DNA from: Gammaproteobacteria bacterium
GTDB lineage: Bacteria; Pseudomonadota; Gammaproteobacteria; VBWC01
DNA length: 64,000 nucleotides
Direction: 5' to 3'
NCBI GenBank assembly: GCA_023266115.1
Contig: JAHFRU010000014.1
Location: 1-64,000 of the forward strand
In this document: positions 1 to 9,703 of the stretch, piece by piece
Layout: each line of letters begins with the position of its first letter
Position numbering within the stretch: the first letter of the stretch is position 1
Translations under genes and position numbers: made by a program
The notes under the pieces: model-generated
Told to the model about the DNA's origin: nothing
Databases searched by the model: none
What the model saw: the letters and a program-made list of their open reading frames with translations, nothing else

Positions 1-148
1 GCGGACATACCTATGGCGCGCCCCGCATTTTATGCGACCTGCGAGAGGTGGGCGAACTACGGAAGCGAAGCAAGTCCATTCTGTGAAGATGAAGTGTCCA
101 CCGAAGCGGGTCAAGTCCAGCTTCAGATCAATATTTGAGCCTCTCGCC

Positions 149-2242
149 ATGAAAAAATTGAGCATTGTATTAATTCCATTTTTGCTCTTATCGATCAGCC
201 CCTCTGCGCTGGCACAGCCGAACGAGGAAGATGACCTGGCATTGATATACGGCGACGAGGAATTTGTCAGCATTGCTACTGGACGCAAGCAGCCTATCGC
301 TCGCGCTCCGTCAGTCGCCAGTGTTATTACATCGGCGGACATTACCGCTATCGGAGCGACCGACCTTGATCAAATTATAGATACCGTCCCGGGATTTCAT
401 GTTTCAAATTCCGCTGGCGGCCTTAATCCCGTTTACATAGCGCGAGGCATCCACTCTCAATTTAATCCGCAAGTTCTGGTGCTGATTAATGGGATCCCCA
501 TCACCAACCAGTTTCTGGGCAACAGAAGCCAAATTTGGGGAGGGATGCCGATAAAAGACATCTCGCGCATCGAAATTATACGTGGCCCGGGTTCTGCCTT
601 ATATGGGGCGGATGCCTTTGCAGGAGTGATCAACATTATCACCAAGTCCGCTGAGGATATTGACGGAACCGAGGTCGGAGGGCGTGTCGGGACATACCAT
701 ACAAGCGATGCATGGTTATTGCACGGTAGAAATTCCGGCGACCTTGACGTGGCGCTATCACTGCAAATCCACGACACCGATGGGTACAGGAAACCTGTTG
801 TTGCGGATGTTCAATCTGGACTTGATGGCCTGTTCGGGACCAGTGTCTCCTTGGCGCCGGGTCCAGTCAATACCGATCGGAATAATGTTGATGCGCGCTT
901 AGACATCGGGTACGCCGATACACGACTTCGAATTGGCTATCAAGGCAGGAAGAATGCTGGGACAGGTGATGGTGGTAGTCAAGCCTTAGATCCGGCTGGG
1001 ACCAACGACAGTGACCGCTACAACTTAGATCTAACTCACCATAAACTTGCGATAACACCAAACTGGGACCTGACAACTCAACTTAGCCTATTCAATACCA
1101 GCGCGAAATCAGATCTCGTGTTGCTACCACCGGGGCACACGAACCCATTCGGCGCATTTCCAGATGGCGTAATTGGGAACCCATATATTTTCGAACGTCA
1201 TACTCGCCTGGGAGTCACTGGGGCTTACACTGGCGGTACGCCGCATCAGATACTAGTCGGAGCGGGCTTCAATTACATCGACATGTACAAAGTGCGTGAA
1301 TCCAAGAACTTTTCTACTGGCCCTGGTGGACTACCAATACCGCTCGGCTCTGTTGTCGATGCTAGCAATGACCCAACCCTCGTGTTTATTCAACCGCATG
1401 ATCGCGAGGTATATTACGTCTTCGCTCAGGATGAGTGGTCTTTTGCTCCCGACTGGAGCTTCACTGCTGGCGTGAGATACGACGATTATTCGGACTTCGG
1501 TAATACGGTGAACCCGCGGTTAGCGCTGGTATGGCAAACAAGGTTCGATTTGACCAGCAAATTGCTTTATGGTCGTGCGTTCAGGCCGCCCTCGTTCGCA
1601 GAGCTTTATAACATCAACAACCCTATCGCGTTCGGCAATCCTGATCTGGATGCCGAGACAATCGACACGGTAGAACTCTCATTTGATTTGCGTTCGACAA
1701 ATGGACTACGCAATAATCTTTCGTTATTCCGATACGAGATGAATGATATTATTCGCTTCGTCGCGGATCCCACCCCGGCCATAACATCGACTGCACGCAA
1801 CGCCGGCGAACAATCTGGTTACGGACTGGAATGGGAATCGGCCTGGCAATACGATAACGACCTGACGTTACGCGGAAACTATGCCTTTCAACGCGCCAAG
1901 GATCGAGCCACGAACAGCGATGCTGGACACGCGCCGCACCATCAAATTTACCTCCGAGCGGATCAACGCCTGAGATCAGGCCTGCTCATTAATACTCAAT
2001 TAAACTGGGTGATTGACCGTGATCGCGTCGCGGGGGACACGCGGCCGCCGGTGGAAGATTACGCTACGCTTGATATCACTCTACGGCATCGCCGGCCGAA
2101 AAGCCCGCTGGAATTAGCCGCATCGATCCACAACCTTTTTGACGAAGACGCGTTCGAACCGAGCCCCGCACCGGGATTGATTCCAAACGATTTACCATTG
2201 CCGGGCCGTAGTTTCTTTTTAGAAGCGAACTATCGTTTATAA
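149..2242 (+). CDS. TonB-dependent outer-membrane receptor
   Basis: Predicted TonB-dependent receptor of about 697 aa. The ORF opens at 32, but the ATG at 149 starts a clean signal peptide (MKKLSIVLIPFLLLSISPS..ALA), so I prefer it. An N-terminal plug domain is visible (ASVITSADI, VPGFHVS, the RGPGSALYGADAFAGVINI block), followed by a long beta-barrel with the late receptor pattern FRPPSFAELY and NPDLDAETIDTVELS. The protein ends in an amphipathic strand (FFLEANYRL). It should import a siderophore, cofactor or other large solute using TonB energy. The ligand cannot be read from sequence. It converges on a histidine kinase and a periplasmic binding protein gene, which suggests a sensed substrate. 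Confidence 0.9.
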   Translation: MKKLSIVLIPFLLLSISPSALAQPNEEDDLALIYGDEEFVSIATGRKQPIARAPSVASVITSADITAIGATDLDQIIDTVPGFHVSNSAGGLNPVYIARGIHSQFNPQVLVLINGIPITNQFLGNRSQIWGGMPIKDISRIEIIRGPGSALYGADAFAGVINIITKSAEDIDGTEVGGRVGTYHTSDAWLLHGRNSGDLDVALSLQIHDTDGYRKPVVADVQSGLDGLFGTSVSLAPGPVNTDRNNVDARLDIGYADTRLRIGYQGRKNAGTGDGGSQALDPAGTNDSDRYNLDLTHHKLAITPNWDLTTQLSLFNTSAKSDLVLLPPGHTNPFGAFPDGVIGNPYIFERHTRLGVTGAYTGGTPHQILVGAGFNYIDMYKVRESKNFSTGPGGLPIPLGSVVDASNDPTLVFIQPHDREVYYVFAQDEWSFAPDWSFTAGVRYDDYSDFGNTVNPRLALVWQTRFDLTSKLLYGRAFRPPSFAELYNINNPIAFGNPDLDAETIDTVELSFDLRSTNGLRNNLSLFRYEMNDIIRFVADPTPAITSTARNAGEQSGYGLEWESAWQYDNDLTLRGNYAFQRAKDRATNSDAGHAPHHQIYLRADQRLRSGLLINTQLNWVIDRDRVAGDTRPPVEDYATLDITLRHRRPKSPLELAASIHNLFDEDAFEPSPAPGLIPNDLPLPGRSFFLEANYRL

Positions 2243-2257
2243 GTGCGCCACATCTTT

Positions 2258-3874
2258 CTATATCCCCAAGTCCCGTTGCGGGGATGCCCCGTCGAATGAC
2301 TGACGTTCCATATGCTCGTTATTCTCGGCAATCGGCAACGGGATATACACGGTAAATCGGGTTCCCTTGCCCGGCGTACTATCCAGATCTATCCGGCCAC
2401 CCATCATGGCGCAGAAGCGCTGGCTGATCGTTAATCCAAGCCCGGTACCGCCGAAATGGCGTGTGGTACTCATATCGGCCTGGCGAAACGCCTCGAATAC
2501 CCTCGCCTGCTGCGCGACGTCCATGCCGATGCCGGTATCACGGACAGCGACCTTCAGTTCGTGACGTGCATGCGCAACGTCGAGCACTACAGTTCCATTG
2601 GTGGTGAACTTGGCGGCATTACTCAGCAGATTCAGCAGGATTTGCTGTAGTTTTGCCGAGTCTACCGCCAATAAATCAGCGTCTTGTTTGATCTCGATCC
2701 GGAACTCGTTGTTGTTCTTTTTCATTAGAGGCCTGACGGTATCAGCTACCTGATCTATAAGTTCATGAAGGTTGACCGGATCAATAAAAATATCCATCCG
2801 GCCAGATTCAATCTTAGCGAGGTCAAGAATGCTGTTTATCAATGAAAGCAAGTGATTTGCGGAATTCTGTACCCTTTTTAGATCCGAGATACTTTCCGCC
2901 TGGCCGATAGCCTCCAGCTCCTCCATCACCATTTCCGTGTAACCAAGAATCGAGTTCATCGGCGTGCGTAGCTCATGACTCATGTTCGCCAGAAATTCGG
3001 ACTTATGACGGCTGGCTGCTATTGCCTCATCCCGCGCCTGGACGAGCTCCAGTGTGCGCAATGCGACTTCACGCTCCAGGCCATCGCGCTGTTCACGCAA
3101 CCGCTGGTCGCGATCCTCCAGTGCTGTCATCATCTTATTGAAGGCATGCGCCATATGAACCACTTCGGCGGGCCCTTGTTCAGCGGCACGCAACGCCGTT
3201 TCCCCCACCTCGGATCGCGTCATGATCTGCGAAAGATCCTGTATCGGCGTAGTCATGCGGCCGACAATGCGACGAAGAAACACGAGCAATACGACCGTGA
3301 TCGACAAGGAAATAACAACATTTTGTGCAAAAATGAGCTTCTGCTCGAGAAGCAACGCCTCTTTTGTCATGGCAATATGGACAAACCCGATCAACTCGGG
3401 CTCCACGGCGGTCGACTCAAACGGTGAGACTGCTACATCCGATCTCCCGGTAAAAACCGGCGCGACGAAATGAATCAAGCGATCGGTCTCACGCGAAAGC
3501 AACTGACCTTCATGTCTTGGTAGCACATCGATGGGTGGTTCCCAGTCTACGGCACGGCCCACTTTGAGCAGGGTATCCCCACCCTGGTCATAAATCGCGA
3601 CGTGATACACATCAGGAAAGGCAAGCGTCGCATGAGCCGAATCTACGGCATTCTCTTCCGCACCGACCAGCAGCGCCAACCGGCTCTGATCCGCAAAGTT
3701 CTGCGCAACCTGGGTGCCTTGCTGTACTAGCTGACCATGCGCGCTGGTGCTGGCAAGCCACGCCGTCGTCAGCGACGATGCCAGTGCCAGAAAAACGATT
3801 CCGATCGAAACGGTCATCAGCAACTGTTTCTGGAAGCTGGATCTGGGTGACACGATTTTCTTGAGAAACTTCAT
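2258..3874 (-). CDS. Membrane sensor histidine kinase (HAMP-HisKA-HATPase)
   Basis: A 538-aa two-component sensor kinase. Two membrane helices (about residues 17-41 and 183-203) bracket a periplasmic sensor region of about 140 aa. A HAMP linker and a coiled coil follow, then a HisKA domain with the phospho-acceptor His near residue 300 (FLANMSHELRTPMNSILGY). The ATPase domain shows N, G1 and G2 boxes (NLLSNAAKFT, DTGIGM, GTGLGLTIS). There is no receiver domain and no response regulator nearby, so the partner is elsewhere. It starts 7 bp after the stop of the upstream ABC_sub_bind gene, so the two are probably cotranscribed. I infer that the binding protein presents a ligand to the sensor region. 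Confidence 0.93.
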   Translation of the reverse strand: MKFLKKIVSPRSSFQKQLLMTVSIGIVFLALASSLTTAWLASTSAHGQLVQQGTQVAQNFADQSRLALLVGAEENAVDSAHATLAFPDVYHVAIYDQGGDTLLKVGRAVDWEPPIDVLPRHEGQLLSRETDRLIHFVAPVFTGRSDVAVSPFESTAVEPELIGFVHIAMTKEALLLEQKLIFAQNVVISLSITVVLLVFLRRIVGRMTTPIQDLSQIMTRSEVGETALRAAEQGPAEVVHMAHAFNKMMTALEDRDQRLREQRDGLEREVALRTLELVQARDEAIAASRHKSEFLANMSHELRTPMNSILGYTEMVMEELEAIGQAESISDLKRVQNSANHLLSLINSILDLAKIESGRMDIFIDPVNLHELIDQVADTVRPLMKKNNNEFRIEIKQDADLLAVDSAKLQQILLNLLSNAAKFTTNGTVVLDVAHARHELKVAVRDTGIGMDVAQQARVFEAFRQADMSTTRHFGGTGLGLTISQRFCAMMGGRIDLDSTPGKGTRFTVYIPLPIAENNEHMERQSFDGASPQRDLGI

Positions 3875-3881
3875 ACGGTCT

Positions 3882-4838
3882 TCAGGGCGCCGGAAACATC
3901 AGATCAAATTTTTGCTGCTGTTCCCTTGTTATGCTGATGCCGAGATGATCCGCCGTACGGCGATTAACCGCTATCCTCACATCACGCAGTGGAAAAATTA
4001 CCGGGTCAAACCGCGCGCCGTCGGAAATACTTTGTTCGGCCATGGTGGCCAGCCTTCTTCCCAGCGCGACGTTGTCTGGATAAAACGAGAAGAGGGCACC
4101 TCTCTTCGCATGCGCTGGATTACTTGAAAATACCAGTATGCTGCGGTCCCACGACTCCTTGAGGACCAATGGCAATATGACCTTTTCATCAACCGTTCCG
4201 GCATCCACTGGAATCCATAATGCAGAATTACGGGGGTCCGCTTTTTCAAGCACGTCCCGATACAACCTCGCGGACTGCTTCATGCCCTCCGCCGGGTACG
4301 CGAACAACTCAAGGCCGTGGTGACGCGCCGCGATTCTCGCAAGGTCTATCAACCACGCACTGGCCAATGGGTCATAAATAACGTGAACGCGTTGCATAGC
4401 AGGCGCGAGCGCCTTGAGTTGCTCGAACAGCGTCTCAGGATCTGTATCCAGACTGATGCCGGATTCCCGCCTGGCTGGATCGGGCGTTAACAACAGCGCT
4501 CCACCGATGACTGGAACCAGGTCAGCGACAGATTTAGCGGCATTAACGCCACTGCGGCCCAGCGCAATAATTGCTCCAATATTATTGCCGGTGAGCCAGG
4601 CCTCCAGTGCCTTCTGCTCATATTCACGGGATAGCACATACGTCTTGACTTGACGCGTCGACTGCTCGTCTACACCGGCGATGATTTCCTGAAAAACGCC
4701 TTGATATGGCTCCCGAACATCGGGGTAAATCACCGCCAACGGTCTTTCACCGGAAAAACCTGGCGCTGGCAACAACGCCAGTAAAATGCTGGCGACCAAG
4801 CAGCGAAATGTTTTCCGAGCGATAGACTCCGTTCTCAT
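3882..4838 (-). CDS. Periplasmic ABC_sub_bind-type binding protein
   Basis: A predicted secreted protein of 318 aa from the ATG at 4838; the ORF track extends to a TTG at 4862. It begins with a signal peptide ending near LLPAPGFSGE. The body resembles the ABC_sub_bind family (PF04392-like): an early AVIYPDVREPYQ strand, a GRSGVNAAKSVADLVPVIGGALL segment, then VHVIYDPLASAWLIDLARIAARHHG in the second lobe. No permease or ATPase gene is adjacent, so it probably acts as a ligand sensor for the downstream kinase rather than in transport. Family assignment is from remembered patterns and the ligand is unknown. Confidence 0.75.
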   Translation of the reverse strand: MRTESIARKTFRCLVASILLALLPAPGFSGERPLAVIYPDVREPYQGVFQEIIAGVDEQSTRQVKTYVLSREYEQKALEAWLTGNNIGAIIALGRSGVNAAKSVADLVPVIGGALLLTPDPARRESGISLDTDPETLFEQLKALAPAMQRVHVIYDPLASAWLIDLARIAARHHGLELFAYPAEGMKQSARLYRDVLEKADPRNSALWIPVDAGTVDEKVILPLVLKESWDRSILVFSSNPAHAKRGALFSFYPDNVALGRRLATMAEQSISDGARFDPVIFPLRDVRIAVNRRTADHLGISITREQQQKFDLMFPAP

Positions 4839-5077
4839 TTTGCCGGGGAACAAGATAGCCAAAACAACGCATGGATTCGCAGACTGTTATTATTCTCGGA
4901 CTGTACAGCCACGCTAAATTCTAGGTTATTTACTGAAAACTTAACAGCGACGGAATGCGGCAAGTCTGCCATATCGGGCCACACCGACAAGAGATGTTAA
5001 AAAGGCCGCGAGATCAAAATGCCCAGTGCGCCGCGGGCGACTATGCTTCAACGAATCCGCCCGGCATTAAGTCGCGT

Positions 5078-5947
5078 TCAAAGCCGATACCCAACCTGGA
5101 AGCCAAATACGTACATTTCGCTTTTCGGCTGCAGCACCAACACCGGCGTACCCCCGATCGATGTCGAAACGGGCGCCGACTTACTGAAGCGGTAACTTTC
5201 ATAATAAAGGGTTAGCCCAAGCCTGGATGACGGGGCAGCATGGCCGAACGTGTACTTGGCAAACATCGACCATTCCCGGCCTGGCGAAAGCGTGACAGGG
5301 CCGTCAAAAATTGCTACCCCCTCGCGCGTTTGAAACGGCTTCCTCGCACCCACCTGGAGATAGTTCGTGCTCTCACCGCGCAGGCCCATCAGCCCGATAC
5401 CAAACTCAGAAAAAGAAACTTGGTAAGTTTCCTTTATGCCAAGCGCCTTGACACCGGAAGCGGTCACACCATCTTCGATGTTTCTTGTCCAATTCTCTAT
5501 TCCAAGGCCACCCAAAACATCCACCATATTCATAAACGGCCATATGTCCAAACGGACCCGTCCACCTAGTGCAAGTCTCAGCTGGTTTCCCTGATAGGCG
5601 ACGTTGGTATCCAGAGGCTGTCCACTTTGTGTCTGCCCATCGTAGATCAGGTCACCAAAATAATTTTTTAATTGAACCTCATAGAGAGGCCCGGCAGTGC
5701 GCCGGTCGAGGTTGTTCTTCGAAACACCAAGCGTATATCGGACGCCGGTTTCCTGTAACAAACGCCTGTCGGCGTCGCCAAATTCCTCCCAAATAAAAAA
5801 CTCCGCACCAACAACAACATCAGGACCCGACCGAACGCCCGACTCGCCGGCATACACGGACGAGTCTATCTGACAGACGGATATCAGCAGCAGGAAAAGA
5901 AATGGCGCATAGCGATTCCGGTGACAGCGGGGCACGTGCGCCTCCAT
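5078..5947 (-). CDS. Secreted outer-membrane beta-barrel protein, unknown function
   Basis: A protein of about 289 aa. The start at 5947 has a GGTGGA ribosome-binding sequence about 8 bp upstream. The track start at 5971 has none. The signal peptide is RYAPFLFLLLISVCQ..SSVYA. The rest alternates hydrophobic and polar residues in short strands with Gly/Tyr/Phe (YEVQLKNYFGDLIYDG, LRLALGGRVRLDIWPF, FGIGLMGLRG). It finishes with a strand typical of outer-membrane barrels (YVFGFQVGYRL). No catalytic motif is visible. It lies upstream of the binding protein and kinase on the same strand but about 240 bp away, so it may be a separate unit. Confidence 0.7.
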   Translation of the reverse strand: MEAHVPRCHRNRYAPFLFLLLISVCQIDSSVYAGESGVRSGPDVVVGAEFFIWEEFGDADRRLLQETGVRYTLGVSKNNLDRRTAGPLYEVQLKNYFGDLIYDGQTQSGQPLDTNVAYQGNQLRLALGGRVRLDIWPFMNMVDVLGGLGIENWTRNIEDGVTASGVKALGIKETYQVSFSEFGIGLMGLRGESTNYLQVGARKPFQTREGVAIFDGPVTLSPGREWSMFAKYTFGHAAPSSRLGLTLYYESYRFSKSAPVSTSIGGTPVLVLQPKSEMYVFGFQVGYRL

Positions 5948-6250
5948 GCGATTATCCACCAACCAAACCATAATGACGGGGGTGTCCAGAAAGACTTATC
6001 CGCCCGGGTTAGACCCACAGTTGTTATTAGTCTTATAAACGCGCCACGGGCTATGACATTTGTCGGCTATGGTAGCAGGTTCTTTAGCGCATCGGGCGTT
6101 CCCGGCAGATCAACGAGGGCGCGTATAAGATCGACGCGAGTCACCACGGGAAACACTGTATAAACCGCTGCGGGAAAGATGCGCAGCGGCTTAACTTACT
6201 GCGGCGGTACAGCGCTGGCAACGCCAGCTTAACGGGGAAGCGAGGGTTCT

Positions 6251-6445
6251 TTAATCCTGATCGTCCACGGTACGAAAATCCATGTCCCCAAAGTCAGCCA
6301 TGTCATCCCATTCGTTACCCCATTTGTCGAACAAAATACTCTTGACCGACTTTTGCTGATACTCCTGCATATAGAGCGGATCTTCTGTCACTTCCATCAG
6401 CCGAAGATGCGTGTCATATCCGCTTTGCTGGGTGGGCTTTTTCAT
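6251..6445 (-). CDS. Small acidic hypothetical protein (64 aa)
   Basis: I start this gene at the ATG at 6445 because GGAGG lies about 8 bp before it (GGAGGTTAAGGCCATG). The ORF-track start at 6487 has no such signal. The product begins MKKPTQQSGYDTHLRLMEVTEDPLYMQEYQQ and has an aromatic, very acidic tail (GNEWDDMADFGDMDFRTVDDQD). No signal peptide or membrane segment is present. I do not recognise the family. The strong ribosome-binding site argues for a real gene. Confidence 0.55.
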   Translation of the reverse strand: MKKPTQQSGYDTHLRLMEVTEDPLYMQEYQQKSVKSILFDKWGNEWDDMADFGDMDFRTVDDQD

Positions 6446-6634
6446 GGCCTTAACCTCCGGGTTGTTCCTTGCTACAGAAGGAATCACATCGCCTTAACGC
6501 CCTGCACCTGGTAGCGCCTCCGACATCAGTCGCCGTTGACGCGTCTTACCTATAATATCGGCGCTGAATTTCGATGACTTTAGCGGAATATTCCGGCGCG
6601 ACCCCTGACCGGCTATTGGTGACCACGAACCACG

Positions 6635-6772
6635 GTGACCGTTCCCGTCGTTGACCTGCATGGTTTGTCAGAATACGTCGCCAGAAAAAAGCCGGGCGTG
6701 TACAGCAACCAAAGAAAAGTGATTGTGGAGAGGCTGAACAGACAACTATCAGCAGCGAAAAAGCTCCGGTGA
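6635..6772 (+). CDS. Possible small ORF (45 aa, GTG start)
   Basis: This ORF is too short for the track. It runs from a GTG to a TGA just before the convergent DUF1249 gene. The translation looks protein-like rather than random (VDLHGLSEYVARKKPGVYS, then a basic helical end VIVERLNRQLSAAKKLR). There is no ribosome-binding site before the GTG and an in-frame stop lies just upstream, so it could be the tail of a degraded gene. The rest of 6446-6774 shows nothing convincing. Confidence is low. Confidence 0.2.
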   Translation: MTVPVVDLHGLSEYVARKKPGVYSNQRKVIVERLNRQLSAAKKLR

Positions 6773-6774
6773 GA

Positions 6775-7221
6775 TCAGGACGTCGTATCGTAAATTCGAA
6801 GGAATCGATCGGTCCGGCGCAGACAGAAATCCAGCAGCATCGAGAGAAACTCGTTCAAACGCCGCTTCTCAAACCGACTGTACATAGCAGCGTTGGGATA
6901 CGGGTACAGCGGCGCATGAGGCGACCGGCTCTGGTAGCTGACGACCTCTGCGGCGCGGGCATCATGGTAGATACGCAGCGTCATCGACGGATCAGTCACC
7001 CAACGGCTGTTAATCTTGAGGCGAAGTATCAGCGCGATCGTCGTCGTATATTTTGCACTGTCGATCACGCGAATCTGCAACTCAAGGTCACGTGGATTTC
7101 TAAAAACGAGACCATCCCCCAGTTGATCGATGTCTGGCACCAACGCGATCAACTTGTCATAATTCTCGTCGTACAGCTCCAACGGCCGGTAGGCGACAAT
7201 TTTTTTCGAAAATGTCTGCAT
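6775..7221 (-). CDS. DUF1249 (YqiB-like) protein
   Basis: A 148-aa cytoplasmic protein resembling the gammaproteobacterial DUF1249/YqiB family. Landmarks are the N-terminal YDENYDKLIALVPD, a central LELQIRVIDSAKYTTTIAL, and a region rich in Arg, Tyr and His (MTLRIYHDARAAEVVSYQ) ending with RRLNEFLSMLLDFCL. In enterobacteria the family member sits near cpdA and nudF; a nudF-like Nudix gene occurs about 4 kb away here, but the order is not conserved. The biochemical function of the family is not established. No signal peptide or catalytic motif is visible. Confidence 0.8.
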   Translation of the reverse strand: MQTFSKKIVAYRPLELYDENYDKLIALVPDIDQLGDGLVFRNPRDLELQIRVIDSAKYTTTIALILRLKINSRWVTDPSMTLRIYHDARAAEVVSYQSRSPHAPLYPYPNAAMYSRFEKRRLNEFLSMLLDFCLRRTDRFLRIYDTTS

Positions 7222-7328
7222 ACATTGTCATTGTCGATGTTTTTATTGTTATCGGCAATAACCTTCCCGTATTTATCGAATCTTCCGTAACTGCTCCGGC
7301 AATCGGTCTACCGTGTTTCCCATGAACC

Positions 7329-8096
7329 TTAGGAAGTTTTTTTGGCGAAGTTCTCGATAACTTTCTGCAGAGGCGCGATCAAATCCATTGGCAAGGGGAA
7401 AACAATGGTATTTGTTTTGTTGCCGGCTATCTCCGTCAAGGTCTGCAGATAACGTAACTGGATCGAACGCGGATCCTGTGATAGCACACGCGAGGCCTCC
7501 AGCAAATGCTGCGAAGCCTGGAACTCGCCCTCGGCATGAATGACCTTTGCACGACGCTCACGTTCCGCCTCGGCCTGACGGGCAATCGCCCTTATCATAC
7601 TTTCATCAATATCCACGTGTTTGATCTCGACATTCGACACCTTGATGCCCCACGCGTCAGTCTGCTTGTCGAGGATGTCCTGAATATGATTGTTCAACTT
7701 TACGCGCTCGGCCAGTATTTCATCCAGTTCATGCTGACCCAGTACAGACCGTAACGTGGTTTGAGCGAGCTGACTGGTGGCGATCTGATAATGCTCAACC
7801 TGTATGATCGCTTTTTCCGGATCGATCACCCGAAAGTAAATAACGGCATTGACCTTGACGGACACGTTATCGCGCGAGATGACATCCTGGCTTGGCACAT
7901 CCATCGTTATCGTGCGGAGATCGACCCGCTCCATCTGCTGAACGACCGGGATAAGAACGCTCAGGCCTGGACCTTTGATCTTGTAAAAGCGGCCGAGCAG
8001 AAAAACAACGCCGCGCTCATACTCACGCAGCACGCGAAACGCCGACGCAAAAAAGACAATCACGAGCCCAACGATGATGTAACTCATATAAGCCAT
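7329..8096 (-). CDS. Slipin (stomatin/SPFH-family membrane protein)
   Basis: A 255-aa stomatin-like protein. It has one N-terminal membrane segment ([15 protein letters not shown]), then the SPFH domain with typical strings ([38 protein letters not shown]). A coiled-coil stretch rich in Glu, Ala and Arg follows ([22 protein letters not shown]), then the C-terminal oligomerisation region. Slipins form membrane microdomain scaffolds and are usually coupled to NfeD proteases. The nfeD gene ends only 3 bp upstream, so the two form one transcription unit with likely translational coupling. Confidence 0.93.
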   Translation of the reverse strand: MAYMSYIIVGLVIVFFASAFRVLREYERGVVFLLGRFYKIKGPGLSVLIPVVQQMERVDLRTITMDVPSQDVISRDNVSVKVNAVIYFRVIDPEKAIIQVEHYQIATSQLAQTTLRSVLGQHELDEILAERVKLNNHIQDILDKQTDAWGIKVSNVEIKHVDIDESMIRAIARQAEAERERRAKVIHAEGEFQASQHLLEASRVLSQDPRSIQLRYLQTLTEIAGNKTNTIVFPLPMDLIAPLQKVIENFAKKTS

Positions 8097-8099
8097 CGG

Positions 8100-9524
8100 T
8101 TAGTTCTCCTCTGAGGATTTCTGATCATCCGCTTTCACGTCAAGCGTCAATCCATGAATCTCCGTCACACACACATTCTGTCCACGTTTCAGAGGTCCAG
8201 CAGATCGCGCGCCCCAGATCTCGCCATGCACCCTGATTCGCCCATTGCCTTCAAAATCGTCCAGCACCTCCCCGATGCTACCGATCATCTGCTCATGACC
8301 ACTGACCACCGGTCGCCGACGCGCCTTGAACGCCATACCGAGGAAAAAGATAAAGAAACCGGCATTCAGGAACGCAAACGCAGCTATCAGCGGGTACGAA
8401 ATGCCGAACCCCGGCGCACCGGTATCGAGCAAAATAATGGAGCCGATGACGAACGCGATAACACCGCCAACACCGAGCGCACCAAAACTGGGGACAAAAA
8501 CCTCCCCGATCATAAAGGCGACGCCCAGCAACATCAGCCCAAGGCCCGCATAGTTGATCGATAACACCTGAAACGCGAACAAGGCGAGCAGCAGACATAC
8601 GGTGCCGGCGACGCCAGGCAACACCATACCGGGATTGGCGAACTCATAGATTAATCCGTAGATTCCGACGAGCATCAAAATATAGGCGACATTGGGATCA
8701 GTGATAGTTGTCAGTAACCGTGTCCGCCAACCCGGATCCAAACGCTGCACGGTCATCCCCGATGTACGGACCTCACGATCCTGGCCGAGTACGCTGATCT
8801 TCTTCCCATCCAATTGTGCGAGTAAAGTGGGCACACCGTCCGCGATGTACTCGATCACCCCCTCTTTCAACGCGTCTTCGGCGGACAGGCTGGCCGCGTC
8901 ACGCACTGCCAGTGCCGCCCATTCCACATTGCGGCCACGCAGTTGTGCAAGTCCGCGGATATAGGCGACCGCATCGTTGACGATCTTGCGTTTCATCGCA
9001 TCATCATGCCCCTCTTTGTCCGCGGACTTCGAATCGTCACCCCCGCCTTTGTCGCCGGGCATGCAGGCGCGGCGATCTGGACAGGGGTGGCAGCACCAAG
9101 ATTGGTCCCGGGTGACATCGCTGCAACGTGGGCGGCGTATAAGATGTATGTGCCCGCGCTCGCGGCACGCGCGCCGGCCGGCGCAACGTATACAGCGACC
9201 GGGACCGGCGAAGCGACTATGTCCTGGATAATCTGCCGCATCGACGTATCGAGGCCGCCGGTGGTATCGATCTGGATGATGGCCAACTCCGCCTGGCCGT
9301 CGCGGGCCTTTTCAAGACCACGCTTGATGTAGTCGCCCGCCGCCTGGTCCTATAACACCCCGAACTTCGAGGAGCACAATATTCCCCTTATTTAGCGCAA
9401 GGTTTAATGCCGAGAGAACAATAAGGGAAAGGAATAGCGCAACGCGCGAAATGCATAATTGCCTATGACGGATTTTTGCGGTCATTCGAGATATTAACGG
9501 TATCCAACCCATGAATAACCGCAA
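8100..9524 (-). pseudogene. nfeD: nfeD, membrane ClpP-class protease, two offsetting frameshifts
   Basis: The NfeD protein is spread over three frames. The first piece (from about 9485 or 9524) holds the signal anchor and [11 protein letters not shown]. The second reads [22 protein letters not shown], the nucleophile region [17 protein letters not shown] and [15 protein letters not shown]. The third (from about 9062) reads [17 protein letters not shown], then four membrane helices and the soluble NfeD beta-barrel. One extra G near 9339 breaks frame 1, and one missing base near 9063 restores it. Fixing both gives a full-length ORF of about 460-475 aa. NfeD proteins are membrane Ser-protease partners of slipins. 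The gene is either inactive or the indels are sequencing errors. Confidence 0.85.
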
Positions 9525-9703
9525 AATCGACGATCAGATTTTCAAATACAGCCGTTGGCGCCACGATCTTCACGGCCGAAATACCTGACTCTTAGGCTCG
9601 ATAATACCTGCTTCATCTGGCTTTTTTCGTTCGCTGCCTAGGCGACTATCGGTTTCGCCTCTATACTACGCGCCTTTTTTTGTACGGTAAAAGGATTCAG
9701 GAT

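Noticed and set aside
6536-6556. TTGACG and TATAAT elements
   Set aside because: They are only 9 bp apart, far below the 16-18 bp needed for a sigma70 promoter.
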